Notes under the pieces: generated by a model
Seen by the model: only the letters and a program-made list of their open reading frames with translations
Told to the model about the DNA's origin: nothing
The model's database searches: none
Program-made: the position numbers and the translations under genes
From: Oxytricha trifallax
Lineage: Eukaryota; Ciliophora; Spirotrichea; Sporadotrichida; Oxytrichidae
Direction of reading: 5' to 3'
DNA: 64,000 nucleotides
NCBI GenBank assembly: GCA_000711775.1
Contig: ARYC01001082.1
Coordinates: 37,879 to 101,878, forward strand
Part shown: piece after piece, positions 35,227-47,642 of the stretch
Layout of the letters: every line of letters begins with the position of its first letter
How positions within the stretch are numbered: the stretch's first letter is position 1

Positions 35227-36235
35227 ATGATGAGTAAAACGTACATTTACTGCTTAATCTTAGATGTAATACAATTATTAATGAAGACTAAGTCAGATCA
35301 ATGTATAATTATCCAGCTTTTGCAAAGCTCTTACACAAGATTGCCTCAACTATTAGGTACCATTGCTTGTTTGCCGTTTAGCATTATAACTCAGGCACTT
35401 GATAACATCCTGCAAAAAATAAAAGTTCTCACAGCACCATAATGACTACTTCTGCGACTCGAAGACTTTGAAAGATTTGGGACATTTTACTCTTGACTAA
35501 CGAGCAATGATGTTCCTTAAAAAGTTTCCAAATATGCGTATCTCTCCATAGAATATCGCTAATGTTTATAGGAGAAATGATATATCTTTCGAGACTGTCA
35601 ATAGAGTGAAGAGAGTGTTTAATTTTAGAGAGTCACATTTAATATATTAATATATTATCTATTTTTATGATTAAATTAAAAAGGGCTGTTGATAATAACA
35701 TCAATTTAATACACTCAGATTAAGTTGTGTTAAGCTTAAACACCTTTATTGGCGAGTCTAAGTACAAGATATATGAATTTTAGATGTTTATGATTATTTA
35801 TTAAAGTCTATACCTCAAGCAATTTTAGCTAGTCCTACGAAAGTTCTAGTTTAAAATTTTTTAATTCTTTCTATCTCTGACAAGCGAGGGTTGTACAAAG
35901 AGTTTTTACAATAGCTAAGAAATAAGTGAAGTGAGTAAGGGGTCATCCTCTTTGTTTATAACCTCTATGTTCAAAAGACTAAAGAGTCTAAGAATGCTTA
36001 TTAAGAGTAAAACATAACTCTTATGTTTAACTTTCCTTAAAGCCCATATTTCAATGGAAAAGAGTTCTACTGGAGTTAGATTACAATAAACCTTTCTGTA
36101 TACCTTAATGTAGGACTTGCCAATAAATACAGTTTATTTGATTTAGAGTATCTGTAAGATAGTGAGCATAGATAAAACTACAGTTTTGTGCAAGAGGAGG
36201 AAGAAGGAATATTTATCTGTAATTGTTAAAATTAA
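35227..36235 (+). pseudogene. TBE-G 42 kDa transposase, decayed
   Basis: N-terminus aligned to TBE-B (DEQNVHLLLNLRC, FAKLLHKIASTIRYH); an in-frame TGA after HYNSGT falls at the same codon as in TBE-B. Recognisable NRVKRV segment at 35600 and the PYFNGKEFYWSQITINL region at about 36050 with the catalytic Glu. Many indels. Confidence 0.75.
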
Positions 36236-36249
36236 ATGAATTAATAATA

Positions 36250-37040
36250 TAAAATATTTAAAGAGTGTTCTTAAATGGATTCAGTTTCTCTTTCTTATCA
36301 CCTTCCTGTGCTCAGCTAGTACCAATGTTTCTTATCTTTGAGGTTGCACCAGCATCGATGTTTATATCATCTTGCTTTTAGACATCTCTGTAAAGTCTCT
36401 TGCTCACTTTATGTATAATCTTTGAATATCTCTCTGCGATCTTTTGCATGTTATTTTATAAATGATATACCAGTTCCAGGCTTCCCACAAAAGTTATTAA
36501 TCAGAACTTAGTTGAGAAGTAAAGATGCTCCTTTAGCTCAGTAATTCAGGTCTCGCTATTTTTATTCCTTAATTTTTTTTATCATCTACAGAAAATGAGT
36601 TAAGTTTCTTTTAAGCTACCTCTATAATTTCTCTGAAATAACTCACTCTTAAAGTACCAAAACCATCAAAGAAGAAACCTCATTTCAAGAAATTTGTTAA
36701 AGAGTTTTTTCTTGGTTGGAAGGTAATCAACCAACTATTCATTTTCCATAGCATCCGTGTAGAGTTTAGTGATAAAAATTTCTGGGTAATTTGGTATTTT
36801 TACCAACTTAATTTAATGGTTTTTTAACAGCTTTCTTCTCATCAAAGAGTATTTATTTCCTTTAAAAATGAAATGTTGGTATATACTTCCATAAATGGAA
36901 GAATTAATCCATCTAGATTTCATGTTCAAATAAAACATGAATACTTGCCATGTTGAGAGAGATATGAATAGAGATCTTCTTTATATTGATATAATTTATT
37001 AACATCAACCATTATCATTGCAACACTCATAGATTCAATC
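36250..37040 (-). pseudogene. TBE-G 22 kDa protein, decayed
   Basis: Reverse-strand homology throughout: IESMSVAMIMVDVNKLYQ at the start, IPNYPEIFITKLYTDAME, LPTKKKLFNKFLE, and the lysine-rich C-terminus (HKVSKRLYRDV). Frame breaks in the middle. Confidence 0.72.
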
Positions 37041-37599
37041 GTTGCTCCTTCTCTGTTATTGAATTACAATTTTTAATTGATAGACTCCTGAATCCTTATA
37101 TTTAAAACTTACTATTAAATATGGACATCTCGTAGGAGGTCAACCCTGCAAAGAAATACCTGAAGAAAATTTGCAGAAGCTGTAACATTCCGCATAGATG
37201 GAGCTCTTTTTATTCAGTTTAGCTCCATTAAAATAGTAATAAGTTTGTTTAAATATAATTAGAACTACCACAAAATACGTTTATTTTAATTGCTACCAAT
37301 TTAATATTACCAAAATTAAATTAGTTCCTCGTTTTAAAGTAATGAGATTTTATTGGTTTAAAATTTATTGATAGCAGTACCAACCTGATTTTATAATTAT
37401 TTGGTGATAAAATCAAAATTACTAATGATCAAATTATAAAAAATATTGATATAATCTAAGTATAAATAATTTCTCTATCACTTGAAAATCAGGCATTATT
37501 GTTGCAGTGGAAACTTATGCTCACATAAACGATAGTTAGATAAGTAATTACTTATTAATAACAAAGATTTAAATTTTAATTTGAACATTGTTGCTAACC

Positions 37600-38875
37600 T
37601 AAGTAGGAAGCCAATTTCTATTGGGGCAGAATAATTAAATGCTTAACAATTGCTCAACTTAAAGCCCGAAATGATTTATGTCGAGAGGGTAAGTGTCTTT
37701 AAGTTTGAAGTAGATAATTTTTAAATTGAAATATTGAATAAAAATAGAGAGCAGAGATGGAAGTATAATAATATTTAAAATATCGGGGAAGTTAAAGAAA
37801 TGCTAGGATTGTAAAAGATTAAATACTTGGAGTGCTAAAATTTCTTCTCAACTGAATCTAGCTTAAAAAAACATACCAAATTGATAAACTCTGGTAAGAT
37901 AGAAGACTATTTTTAAACATGATTAAGCAGATATCAGGCATGAATGTACTAATTGTATGAAGTCTTCCACTCACTCAGTTAATTTAAAAATTTGTACCCA
38001 TTAAAAGAAAAACTAACTTTCTTGAGTCTTAAATAGAGCATATAGACTCAAGAGACAGAAGAGATTTTAATTGTTAAATTAACCAGCAAGCATTACCTTT
38101 ATTAGAATGCTTCTTAGTGAGAGCTATGTATATTCTTGCATTAAATACAGTTGACTTAGCAGTTGTATAAAAAATTACTGTCAAATAAGCTTACCTAACA
38201 ATACAAAGCTCATTGTGATTGATGATTTAACTTAAAAGATATATCCTTTTAGCTCTTATTGAAAATAAGCAGCAGTATCACAATGAATTTGCTAACTTAT
38301 ATATGGTACTTAGAGGGCTTCAAGAAGAGATTATAAGTTGCCCTGAAGGTACATGGTGTTGGTTTCATCTCACTAAGGCAAAAGAAGTATGAATTTACTT
38401 TGAGGGACTGAATATATATCATAACAGTTACCCAGACTACTTGAATAAAAAACTATCAAGAATAACTAAGGGTGTAAAAGAGTTGCATGAACTAGGATAT
38501 GTTCATTGATATTTGAAGCCTGAAAATATTATTCTAAACCTTTGCCCTTTAAAAGTGATTTTTACCGATTTCAATAGAGCCTTAAGATATGAAAATAGGA
38601 TGTATGGGCGTTGCAACTATTATATTAGAAAGCTGTTTGGAAAGCATGACTTATTTTGGCATTAAACAAGTAAAGTAATAAATTCGTTTAGCTTAGAAGC
38701 ATATAATGCAAGAAGATGTATTTGTAGAAAATTAAATATAGTAGAAATAAAAATAATAATTGTTAGAGCTCCCCACTATCCTCGATTATCATTAGACGAT
38801 ATATTTCAGCCAAAAGTGAGAGAGAGACCAATATTCAAGAGATACAGCGAAGACAAGCAGAAAAAATTTGATAGA
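37600..38875 (+). pseudogene. TBE-G 57 kDa zinc finger-kinase, decayed
   Basis: TBE-B lineage. Finger regions at about 37800-37990, kinase-like loop GYVH..LKPENIILNLCPL at 38495-38550, DFNRALRY, then deletion of the GTPGY segment. C-terminus LRKKFKRYSEDKQ-like at 38830-38860; the terminal TGA seems to have been lost or shifted. Confidence 0.72.
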
Positions 38876-38904
38876 ATGATGATGATTAATGAGTTAACAC
38901 AAAT

Positions 38905-39575
38905 TAAATTATTTAACAGTTCACTGTTTAATACTAAAATCAAACCATCAATTTTAGTCATGATGTAGACATATCTGAAGTGAATTGACGTGGCAATCAA
39001 TGACGTGCAAGTAATGAATTAGAAAAACTCCAAAAAACCACCTCGCTCTCTATTTCACTTCTACCTGTACCGAGATGAATACGAGACAAGAACCTAGCTC
39101 TTAACTAGAAGTATCTCCCGCAGAGCTCGCAGAGATCTGCTTCATGTAAACAATTAAAGGGGAGTCTGGAAAAGACTCTGACCAGCTTCAACCTCTGCTG
39201 AGATAGTAGTCCCTGTCCTTTCGTTGTGGTAGCCTCATTAACCCGACCTGGTGAGGGAGGAAAATCATTATCATTAGCTTCTATGGTTCTCATCTTCTTA
39301 CTTTTGAAGGTTGAGCACCACCTTCATCCTGCTCCCTATTACCTAGGAAGCTGAACTCACGCCAGTAGCTCATCTAATGCAGGGAAAACTTTAATGTGCA
39401 GTCAACTCGAGGAGTTGAGGAACTGACAGATTGAACCCCGCAGTCTGGCCCCTAATGCGTTGAACCCAGCAATCCTCTGCCTACCCTCAGTAGGCCTTAG
39501 TGTAGTAGAAAGCTCTATTAGAAAGTCTCCAGCCTCTGGCCCCTGTGGGCCACCCTATCCTTATAACTTTCTAAT
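38905..39575 (-). mobile_element. GC-rich insert, possible LINE-like fragment
   Basis: About 670 bp of balanced base composition inside AT-rich TBE-G, with sharp borders. The minus strand carries a frame from ATG 39293 to TGA 38997 (98 residues): MRTIEANDNDFPPSPGRVNE ... HEADLCELCGRYFQLRARFL. The CELCGR.F pattern resembles zinc knuckles at the N-terminus of R2-type LINE proteins. No reverse transcriptase is present. The segment 39300-39570 has no frame and could be an untranslated leader. Confidence 0.5.
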
Positions 39576-39775
39576 TTTATAATTATTTGATAGAATTAAA
39601 TCACTATATTATTCATTAAATATACCTAAAATTCATATTAAACCTGCGTTTTCTCTACAAAGACCCAAGTTAAACCCAAAAAATTAAATCGTAAAAAAAT
39701 CTAAATAAAGGCTTTAGGGATTTTGACTGGAGATATAAATAAATTAAAAAAATAGTTATTTTAGAAAATATTAAG

Positions 39776-40063
39776 TTATATTATGGGTTTTCTATTTTCA
39801 GTCATTATTTTGACTTAAGCTGCAATTTTCTCAGTTTTTGCGGCAATAAAAGCATTAAGGATTTATAATTTAAAAGATACTGCATAAATCTAAAAAAAAT
39901 ACAGCTCATTAATTGAAGGGATTGATACAAAAAGAAAATCTTCATTGCTATTCAATTCAATTTCAATTTTAAGAAAATAACTTTATTGCCTATCATTGCT
40001 ATTATTGGAGAGTAATACTTATAAATTGTTCTTTTTATTGTGTACTTTTAAAATAATAGGAGA
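39776..40063 (+). CDS. surface-protein gene, MDS with membrane and cytosolic region
   Basis: Reads MGFLFSVIILTQAAIFSVFA, AIKALRIYNLKDTAQIQKKY, SSLIEGIDTKRKSSLLFNSI, SILRKQLYCLSLLLLES, ending KLFFLLCTFKIIG at pointer TAGGAGA. One membrane segment, a charged loop ('Y..L.EG.....S.L...I..LRK') and a second hydrophobic stretch match the C-terminal architecture of ciliate cadherin-like surface proteins. Starts about 50 bases right of TBE-G. Confidence 0.78.
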
Positions 40064-40965
40064 GGACAATACCTGATATCGGAGATTCTTTTTGTATTAA
40101 AACCAAAAATATGGTAATCTAAATATCGATTTTTGGCTAAATTTCGTAATTAAAAAAAAACAACATAAAAATTAGCACAGGCTCCTTGGGAATAAATAAC
40201 ATTAAAATCAATTTTATAATAAAATAATACTTAATTTTAGCAACAGTATTTTGATCAAAATTCTATGTATTCAAAAGTGAAGCTGGAAATCGGATTGTTT
40301 ATTTTGATATTGATATTATAGGACAGATATCTTTAAGAAAAATAAATTGAATCCTTATCCTTTACTATCTGCCCTATGATGATCAATAAAGACCAGGCAA
40401 TTTCAACTTTCTAAATCCTTAGAGAATTAAGGTAAGTTTACAAGCTTATCATGAATTATGAGTAAATTAGAATAAAACAATAAAATACTGGCAAAGCCAA
40501 CATCTTCTTGAAGATTTTGGCAACCTTAAAATTCATTACAGATTTATATAAATTCTATTAAGAACTTATTTTTGTAATTTTCATTGTTCTTATAAAATGA
40601 TCTTAAAATAAGCATTCTGATTTCCAGCTTCACTTTTGAACACATAGAATTTTGATCAGAATATTTTTGCTAAAATTAAGTATTATTTTATTATAGAATT
40701 GATTTTAATAATTTTAAAAATTTTTTGTTATTAATTCGGCAATTTAGCCCAAGAATGATATTAAGATGACTATATTTTGGGTTTGAATACAAAATGAATC
40801 TCCTGTCTCAGGTATTGTATCTATTCAAATTATTCTATATAAACCTTTAAATTAAATAATAATTTATTATATTTCTGGTTTTAACAACTTTTAAATTAAA
40901 ATTTATTAATTTAAATTAAAAAATATAAAATCCTATCTTTACAAACCCCACTAATTATTAGGAGA
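40064..40965. other. 902-bp IES containing a foldback element, pointer TAGGAGA
   Basis: TAGGAGA at 40057-40063 and 40959-40965. Removal joins LLCTFKIIG to DQSGIQLLFIIFTN in frame. Most of the IES (40066-40818) is an inverted repeat with arms of about 240 bases; the loop (40300-40610) contains a frame (EIGLFILILILQDRYLQEK, PMMINKDQAISTFQILREL followed by GTAAG) that may be a captured gene fragment. Confidence 0.82.
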
Positions 40966-41545
40966 TCAATCAGGAATTCAGCTTTTATTCATAATATTTA
41001 CAAATTTGCTTTATGTAACTTACTTAATCGTAGTAAAACCATTCCCAGAATAAAAGTTGAATAAAGATACGATTATAAATGAATTAATTTTATTGATAAT
41101 TTGCTACAATATTTTGCCATTTTCATAAGCTTTTGATGTTGAAGTTGACTTAAGAATTACTATTGGTTATCAGCCTATTTGCATGACTCTACTCTATTTA
41201 TTTATAAATATTTCAGGTATAATCAATGATATTATAAAGGGTCTGTCTTTACGATGCAAATAAATGAAGTTAAGTTAATAAAAAGCAAAAATTGACAAAC
41301 TATCAAAATAGGAACTGGAGTTTTAATAACCTCACTTATAATCAAACACCCTATATCCTCTCAGATTTGTTGTATAAATATATTTAGTTTTATGCTTTAA
41401 GAATAAATTAAATAAAACGAAAATATAATGTGCTCTTTCTTATTATATAGATATAAGATTACGATTAAGGAATTATTTTCTTTTAGGATTTTTATTAAAG
41501 TTAATAATAAATGCTAAACTTAATTTATTCTAATAATTGATGTGA
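40959..41545 (+). CDS. surface-protein gene, terminal MDS
   Basis: Continues from the TAGGAGA pointer: DQSGIQLLFIIFTNLLYVTY, LIVVKPFPEQKLNKDTIINE, LILLIICYNILPFSQAFDVE, VDLRITIGYQPICMTLLYLF, INISGIINDIIKG. Three hydrophobic segments with a short loop, then a basic/polar tail (KQMKLSQQKAKIDKLSKQE). The frame stays open to TGA 41543-41545; the last 60 or so codons are AT-rich and the true stop could differ. This is the 3' end of the gene. Confidence 0.75.
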
Positions 41546-42480
41546 CTAAAAGTTCTAGATTTTCTTTATTTGTTCAATTTTTTAATAAAAAAATCATAAA
41601 GACTTTAAAATTTAAATTTAATTCGTATTTAAAAAGAAAATTTCACATAAAAATATTTTTAAATATTATTTATAGAATAGTAAAATATTAACTTATTTTA
41701 AGATACTCTTACATATGATTTATAAAAAGTCATAAGTGAGAGAATTAGAGAGCTTTTGATAAAATAAATTCTTAATCTTATAAATGATCATCTCCAATAA
41801 CAGAGTTATTTAAATTATAGAGATTTATTAAAATCTTTATTAATTCACTTAAGAATGATAATAATTAACTTATTAAATAAATTTTACTTTATTATTTATG
41901 CCCTAATTGTATGAAATTTATCAAATTATTAATTCTTTGATATTAACTTTATTTATAACATTGAGATTTAACATAATTAACTCTACTTTAAATAAAATTA
42001 TAGGAATTAAATCAGGTGCAAATTTTTAAGAGTAAACCATGCAAAATAATTCTTAAACATAAAAAATCAGCCTTGCAAAGAAACATCAATATAAACTTGC
42101 ATAAAGTTTTGCTCTTGACAATTCTACTAATATTAGCGTCTAATGGATGGATGATGAAATTGAAGATAATTTAGTAAATATTAAAGAGACGAAAATGTTT
42201 CACAAAAAATCAAAGTTTCTAAGAAATACTCTAATTAAGGGTATAAATCAGACTTCAGCATAGAATTAGGAAGGTAAAGAGGAGGCATTTTAGATTTTGA
42301 GTAATAATAATAATTTGCACAATAGCTTTTTTAAAAACTCATAGTTTAATGAATCTGAACGTCATTATAAATAGAATTAATTTTTATATATGAAACAATA
42401 TAGTATAGAGTATTAAAAATAATCATGAAGTAAATATATTAAGGGGATTAGAAATATATTACTTTTAATTTTAATTTTAA
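41546..42480. other. AT-rich germline spacer
   Basis: No coding or structural signal recognised. Confidence 0.5.
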
Positions 42481-42901
42481 TTTTAATATTGTTGGAATGT
42501 ATTTGAATTTGGGAATTTAATCAAAATTAAATAAATAAGTAATTAAATTAAAGGCAGATAAAGTTGGATAATTAAAACAATCTTCGGCTCATTCGATAGA
42601 GAATTCAAAATTAGTTAAACTTTACTATATGAGGTTCTATTTTATTTGGATTATAGAGCGAGATCTATTGATTTTAATTGGAAAGTAAAATTTATCTAGA
42701 GGTATCCATTTAAAGTCGAGTTAACTCGCTGTAAGGTAATATAAAATAGTACCTCAATTAGTAAAGTTAAACTAATTTTGAATTCTCTATCGAATTAGCC
42801 GAAGATCGTTTTAATTGGCCAACTGGAACTGTCACATTTTTTAATTATTATCAATTTTACTTAAGTTCCAAATTTCAAATGTATTCCTACAATAATTAAA
42901 A
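42481..42901. repeat. GTAGGAATACA inverted-repeat element, copy 3
   Basis: 421 bp; ends TTTTAATATTGTTGGAATGT and complement of TTTTAATTATTGTAGGAATA. Arms pair with divergence; the core matches the other copies (ATAGAGAATTCAAAATTAG, GATAGAGAATT complement). No open frame. Confidence 0.8.
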
Positions 42902-43012
42902 TAATCGTAATATCGTTAATCAGCAAGAATTTCATGTTTGAAAATATTATTTTGGATTTTTAACATGATTGTACTTTAACAAAAAACCGTATGAAAAAGT
43001 TCTAACTATAAT

Positions 43013-43971
43013 ATTAAGCGAGTATAATTAAAATGGGGAGACAGTTAAAATTAAATCAAAAAAGAGATTAAATAAAATTATGATCATCTCAATATAGATG
43101 AGTTAAGATGCAACAGTCACTAGTTTGAATTATATTTGAGTAGATCCTTATTTAAATTTAATTAACTAATCAACTAACTAAAAATGGAATTTTTGCTTTT
43201 TTATCATCTTTTCTGATTTTTTTTATTTTTGTTCATCGATCAAGTAGATGCTGTAGCTGATCTTCAAGTTTTTTCATAATTTTCATAGATATCTTCAGGG
43301 TATCTTCAGGATATCTTCCTTCAAAAATTTAAAGTGTGGAGAGTATGGAGAGTGTGGAGCCCAATATTGACAATAATAGTAGTAATAGCACTAATATTCT
43401 CAAAATCAAGCATTATTATGAGTCTGGTTGAAATTCTAGAGAATTTCAAAATTTATAGATGTGATACCTAATATTGAAGATGATGATGAAGATGATGTTG
43501 ATGAAAACTAAGAAAACATCAGTGATCTAAAATTTTGAAATTCTCTAGAATTTCAACCAGACTCATAATAATGCTTGATTTTGAGAATATTAGTGCTATT
43601 ACTACTATTATTGTCAATATTGGGCTCCACACTCTCCATACTCTCCACACTTTAAATTTTTTAAGGAAGATATCCTGAAGATACCCTGAAGATATCTATG
43701 AAAATTATGAAAAAACTTGAAGATCAGCTACAGCATCTACTTGATCGATGAACAAACATAAAAAAAATCAGAAAAGATGATAAAAAAGCTAAAATTCCAT
43801 TTTTAGTTAGATGATTAGTTAATTAAATTTAAATAAGGATCTACTCAAATATAATTCAAACTAGTGACTGTTGCATCTTAACTCATCTATATTGAGATGA
43901 TAATAATTTTATTTAATCTCTTTTTTGATTTAATTTTAACTGTCTCCCCATTTTAATTATACTCGATTAAT
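43013..43971. repeat. 959-bp near-perfect palindrome with acidic-codon loop
   Basis: Arms of about 430 bases (43013-43446 and 43530-43971) pair nearly exactly. The loop at 43447-43529 contains GAT/GAA repeats readable as NIEDDDEDDVDENQENI. No flanking duplication recognised. Confidence 0.9.
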
Positions 43972-44786
43972 AATCATCCTTATTATAAGTAAAAATTTTA
44001 ATCTGTAAATTTGCTCCCACTCTCTTATTAGGAAGAAAATAAAAACAAAAACATTGAGAACAAAAACAATGCTATTGATTGAAGCTTAACTTCCATTATT
44101 TATTAAGTTAATAAGTTTGATTAATTTGAAATTCAGATAAATAACTACTTACTTTTGAATTATATATTCTAAAGAATGCTCAATTATTAATTAAAATAAA
44201 ATTATTACTTTGATAAATATTTTATCTTAAAAATTAGTAACATTTGAAAATTATATTTTTAATAGAATACATAATTTAAATTACATGAATATTCTTAATT
44301 ACTTACGAATTCAATTTATTGTAAATATTTGACTAAAATATTAAAATTCAATAAATTAAGATAGAAATAATACTTTAATTATATTTATTTTTATTAAAAT
44401 TTTACTTTTAATAAATATTTTTTTTTTATTATTCTCAAAAATATTCAATAAATGTCTTATTTTCATAAATAAATGAAAGGATAATGAACTGAATTATGAA
44501 TTAAATTTAATGTTTTTATATGTTAATCATATATTGTTAAATAAAGCATTATGAAAAATTCATTTTATTTAACAATAAGTTAAATAATGATTTTTTCATA
44601 ATTTCTTTTATTTCAAAATATTAATTGCATAACATATAATAATTATTACAAAATTATATTGAATTGGGTAAGAAAAAGAAGGGACGAATATTGTTTCAAA
44701 ATACTAAGAAGTTGCCATATTTAAATTACCCCTATTTCAGTTAAGACTCATTAAATACATAATTTCTTATAAAGAATTTTATCCAA
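43972..44786. other. AT-rich germline spacer
   Basis: No coding or structural signal recognised. Confidence 0.5.
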
Positions 44787-45043
44787 GGTCTGTACCGAAC
44801 TCCTTCATTGTATTTAAAATTTATGACACTTTTATTACATAATCATAATACTTTTGCAAAATATTATAATAAGATGCTCTCAATTTGGTAATTTTTATTC
44901 AATAAGATAAGGTCAGCGAAACTTATCACATTATATAAAATGGATAGCAAATTAAAAATAATTTTTTCCAAAAATATTATGATATTTTAAATAAAGTGTC
45001 GAGTAAGCAAAATATTATGAAGGAGTTTAATGCAGACCTTAAT
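44787..45043. repeat. 257-bp inverted repeat related to the 26.0-kb palindrome
   Basis: Ends GGTCTGTACCGAACTCCTTC and its near-complement. The arm sequence CGAACTCCTTCATT...GACACTT...TAATA also occurs in the arms of the palindrome at 26010-26818, so the two are related though this one lacks the G runs and TAAGTCGGTGCA repeats. Confidence 0.7.
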
Positions 45044-45659
45044 TTAAAAATCTAAAAAGAAATTGTGTATTTCATGAGTCTCATTGGAAAAAAGGAGGGA
45101 TTTTTACATGACACATTCATAGAATTTAGAAAAAAAATATACAACCCGACTTACTCCTTTCTTCTATTATGATATTAATGTCATATTATTTTATAATAAT
45201 TACAATTTATTATGTCCTAATTAAATAAATACAGTTTTTGTTATTTAGATAATTGATTTCCTCTGTTTCAACTATTTTATCTTATTGATAAAGCTTAAAA
45301 TATGAGATTATTTTTGAAATAAATAATAACCACAAAAACTCAAATAATTAAACTCAATTAATCTTCCTAAATTTGATAAACCAATATAAAAATTGCTATT
45401 TATGAATTACTTATAAATTAAGATCCATATATTTTTAATTTATTAAAGGTTTTAGTACTTCTTTAGTTTATTTAAATTTTATAATATTCAATTTTACTTG
45501 AGCAATCAAAACCCCAAAACCCCTGAAGTTGTTTGATAGAGTTTTTGATTGATTAAAGTTGACTATTAACGCAACTTTATTAGGGATTAGGGTTTATGTA
45601 AGGGTTTAATGTTTAAATATTAGTAATTTAAGTGAGTATAACAAGCGAGTTTTTAATAT

Positions 45660-47090
45660 ATTTCGCACAAACATAAGCTTAGAGTCATGAGGCAGTTCTC
45701 TAAATTTTATCTTTCTAAGCAGCTGTTTGATTGTATCTATTGGAACTTAATTATCTTAGCTTGGTTTAATTATGGCTTAGTATGCAACCTCTCTTAGACC
45801 TCCAGAAACTTTATACTTATCGAAGTGTTGCTTGATTCTTTGCTTTCAATCTCTCTCACCCTTGCAGCTAAAGTAATTGTTTCTAGGCATGTCACTCTCT
45901 ATAATTATTTCTAGTGCCCAGATATTCCATGCAGCGTCTCCTTCTCTCCAATCTTCTTTTTCTGGGAAATAACCTGGAGTACCTAATACATTTCTTCATA
46001 CAGAGGCCTACTCTCTTTGTGCCCTATTAAAATCAATAAGTGGTTGATAATTAAACATAATATTTTCTGGTTTTAAGTCTCTATGAACATTTCAGCTTGT
46101 GAAGCTCATCGATTCCTTCAACTATCTGTAATACTATCTAGCTAATTTATCTCTGACATCTATTGTCAGATAAGAATTCTCTGTAAGTCATTTCTAGTAA
46201 AGGAAGCCCGAAGGCTACATGATCTTTACCAAGTAAAATAGCATCAAGCTATATGATGTGCCTGCACTCATTTAACTTTGCCTTTTAAAGAGAATAATTC
46301 TTATTAGCAAATTCCATTTGGAACCTGTCATCAGCAAGGAAGTAATTGAAAGGATATATCTTGTAAGCATATTAGTCATCGGTAATGGTCCTCTTCTCTA
46401 TTTTATCCTCTAGAGTGAGATAGCTTTATAGACAAGAATCTATGTCAATAATCTTTAATATGGGAATCTTCAGAGCCTCTATTTTTGCCATGATTTTATT
46501 GATCTCCAAAACAGGAAAGTTCTAGACTGCTTTCTTCATTTTAACTTACTTTTACAGTTCAACTCTAAGAGACTCCACTGGGTTTCTTGATCTTCTTTTT
46601 AAGAGAAATCTATTCCCTGTAGGTTCATGAAGAAAGACAAAACTTTAATTATGCTTTTTCTTCAAGTGAACTTTGAGGTCGCTAGTATGAGAATATGGCT
46701 TCTCACAAAACTCACAGACATACTTTTAATGCTTGAGATATAACCTTGGCACATCGTTGTGTATATCTCTCAAGTGTCTCTTATAAATGGACTTGTAAGG
46801 GAAAACTTTCTTACATTCTTTGCATTTATAGTCAACTTTGATTGTTAAAGTTTAATGTTCAATGGAGGGTTGTTTAAACTCCTCCTCAATTTGCACAGAT
46901 TCTATGATAATCTCCTTCTTAAATTATATTTATATCTCAAAGCTACACTTTTCAAAGTTGTCATAAGTAGGATCACACTGAGTACAAGCGTCTCTGGTCT
47001 CTACTTTTCTTGGTTGCTGGAATGATAACTTTTATTGACTTTACCGAAGTTATGCCGGTCTTCTTAAAAGGCTAGTGATTATTTTTAATT
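45660..47090 (-). pseudogene. TBE-E 57 kDa zinc finger-kinase, few lesions
   Basis: Two C2H2 fingers are clear: CKECKKVFPYKSIYKRHLRDIH and CEFCEKPYSHTSDLKVHLKKKH. The kinase-like part has LEMTYREFLSD, NVHRDLKPENIMFNYQPL, DFNRAQRE and LGTPGYFPEKED. Lesions: the aligned start codon is ATA, one extra base sits just before VHRDLKPEN, and TGA replaces a Gln or Ser codon twice. The terminal TGA used by TBE-B and TBE-C (after KLMFV) is CGA here, so the frame would run on into the terminal repeat. A 28-base GT-AG intron lies at the position of the TBE-B intron. Confidence 0.82.
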
Positions 47091-47642
47091 GCTGATATAT
47101 TTTATTATAATAATTATACAATTCACCTAGGTATACTAAAATAGTAGAGTATAAGACACTCTGGTAAATTCTTTGCTAAGAGGTAAGAAAATTAAGTAAC
47201 AATAAAAGACTGTAAGTTGACATATTTATGAGCATTTTATACAATTAAGTAAATTAAAATGCTCCTTATGAAGTTTTGTTTCTATAGGGGACTTTCCAAA
47301 TCAAGTTTAAACTTAATTTATAGGTAGAGTTATCAATTATTTTTGAATTTAATATGCTCGTAATTAAGTTTTAACCTTGATTCTTAAATCCTAATATAGT
47401 TCGAACTTAATTTAAAGGACCTCCTAAAAAAATTAAACATTTTTAGGAGCAATTTAATGGGGATAGATTGGTAAAAATAGAAATCAATCTGTGAAACTTT
47501 TAGTAAGTTTTTAAATGCTTCTCCGCATATCTTTTCAAGGTTGACCTCCAGTAAGTCCCTATTTAGTAGTAAGATTTAATAAACTTAGAATAGATATCCA
47601 TAATTTTAAATTTCATTAACATTTCTTGAAAGAGGAAGCAAG

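Larger units (their letters stand above)
35090..39725. mobile_element. TBE-G, degenerate full-structure element with GC-rich insert
   Basis: Left end CAAAATCATAAAACCCT at 35090 and right end GGCTTTAGGGATTTTG to 39725 are mutated but aligned; ACT is duplicated at 35087-35089 and 39726-39728. All three genes are present in reversed order: 42 kDa (+), 22 kDa (-), 57 kDa (+). A 670-bp GC-rich foreign segment lies between the 57 kDa gene and the right end. Confidence 0.85.

Noticed and set aside
39300-39570. tRNA-like B-box (GTTGAACCC) in the GC-rich insert
   Set aside because: No cloverleaf could be folded by eye and no matching A box was seen.
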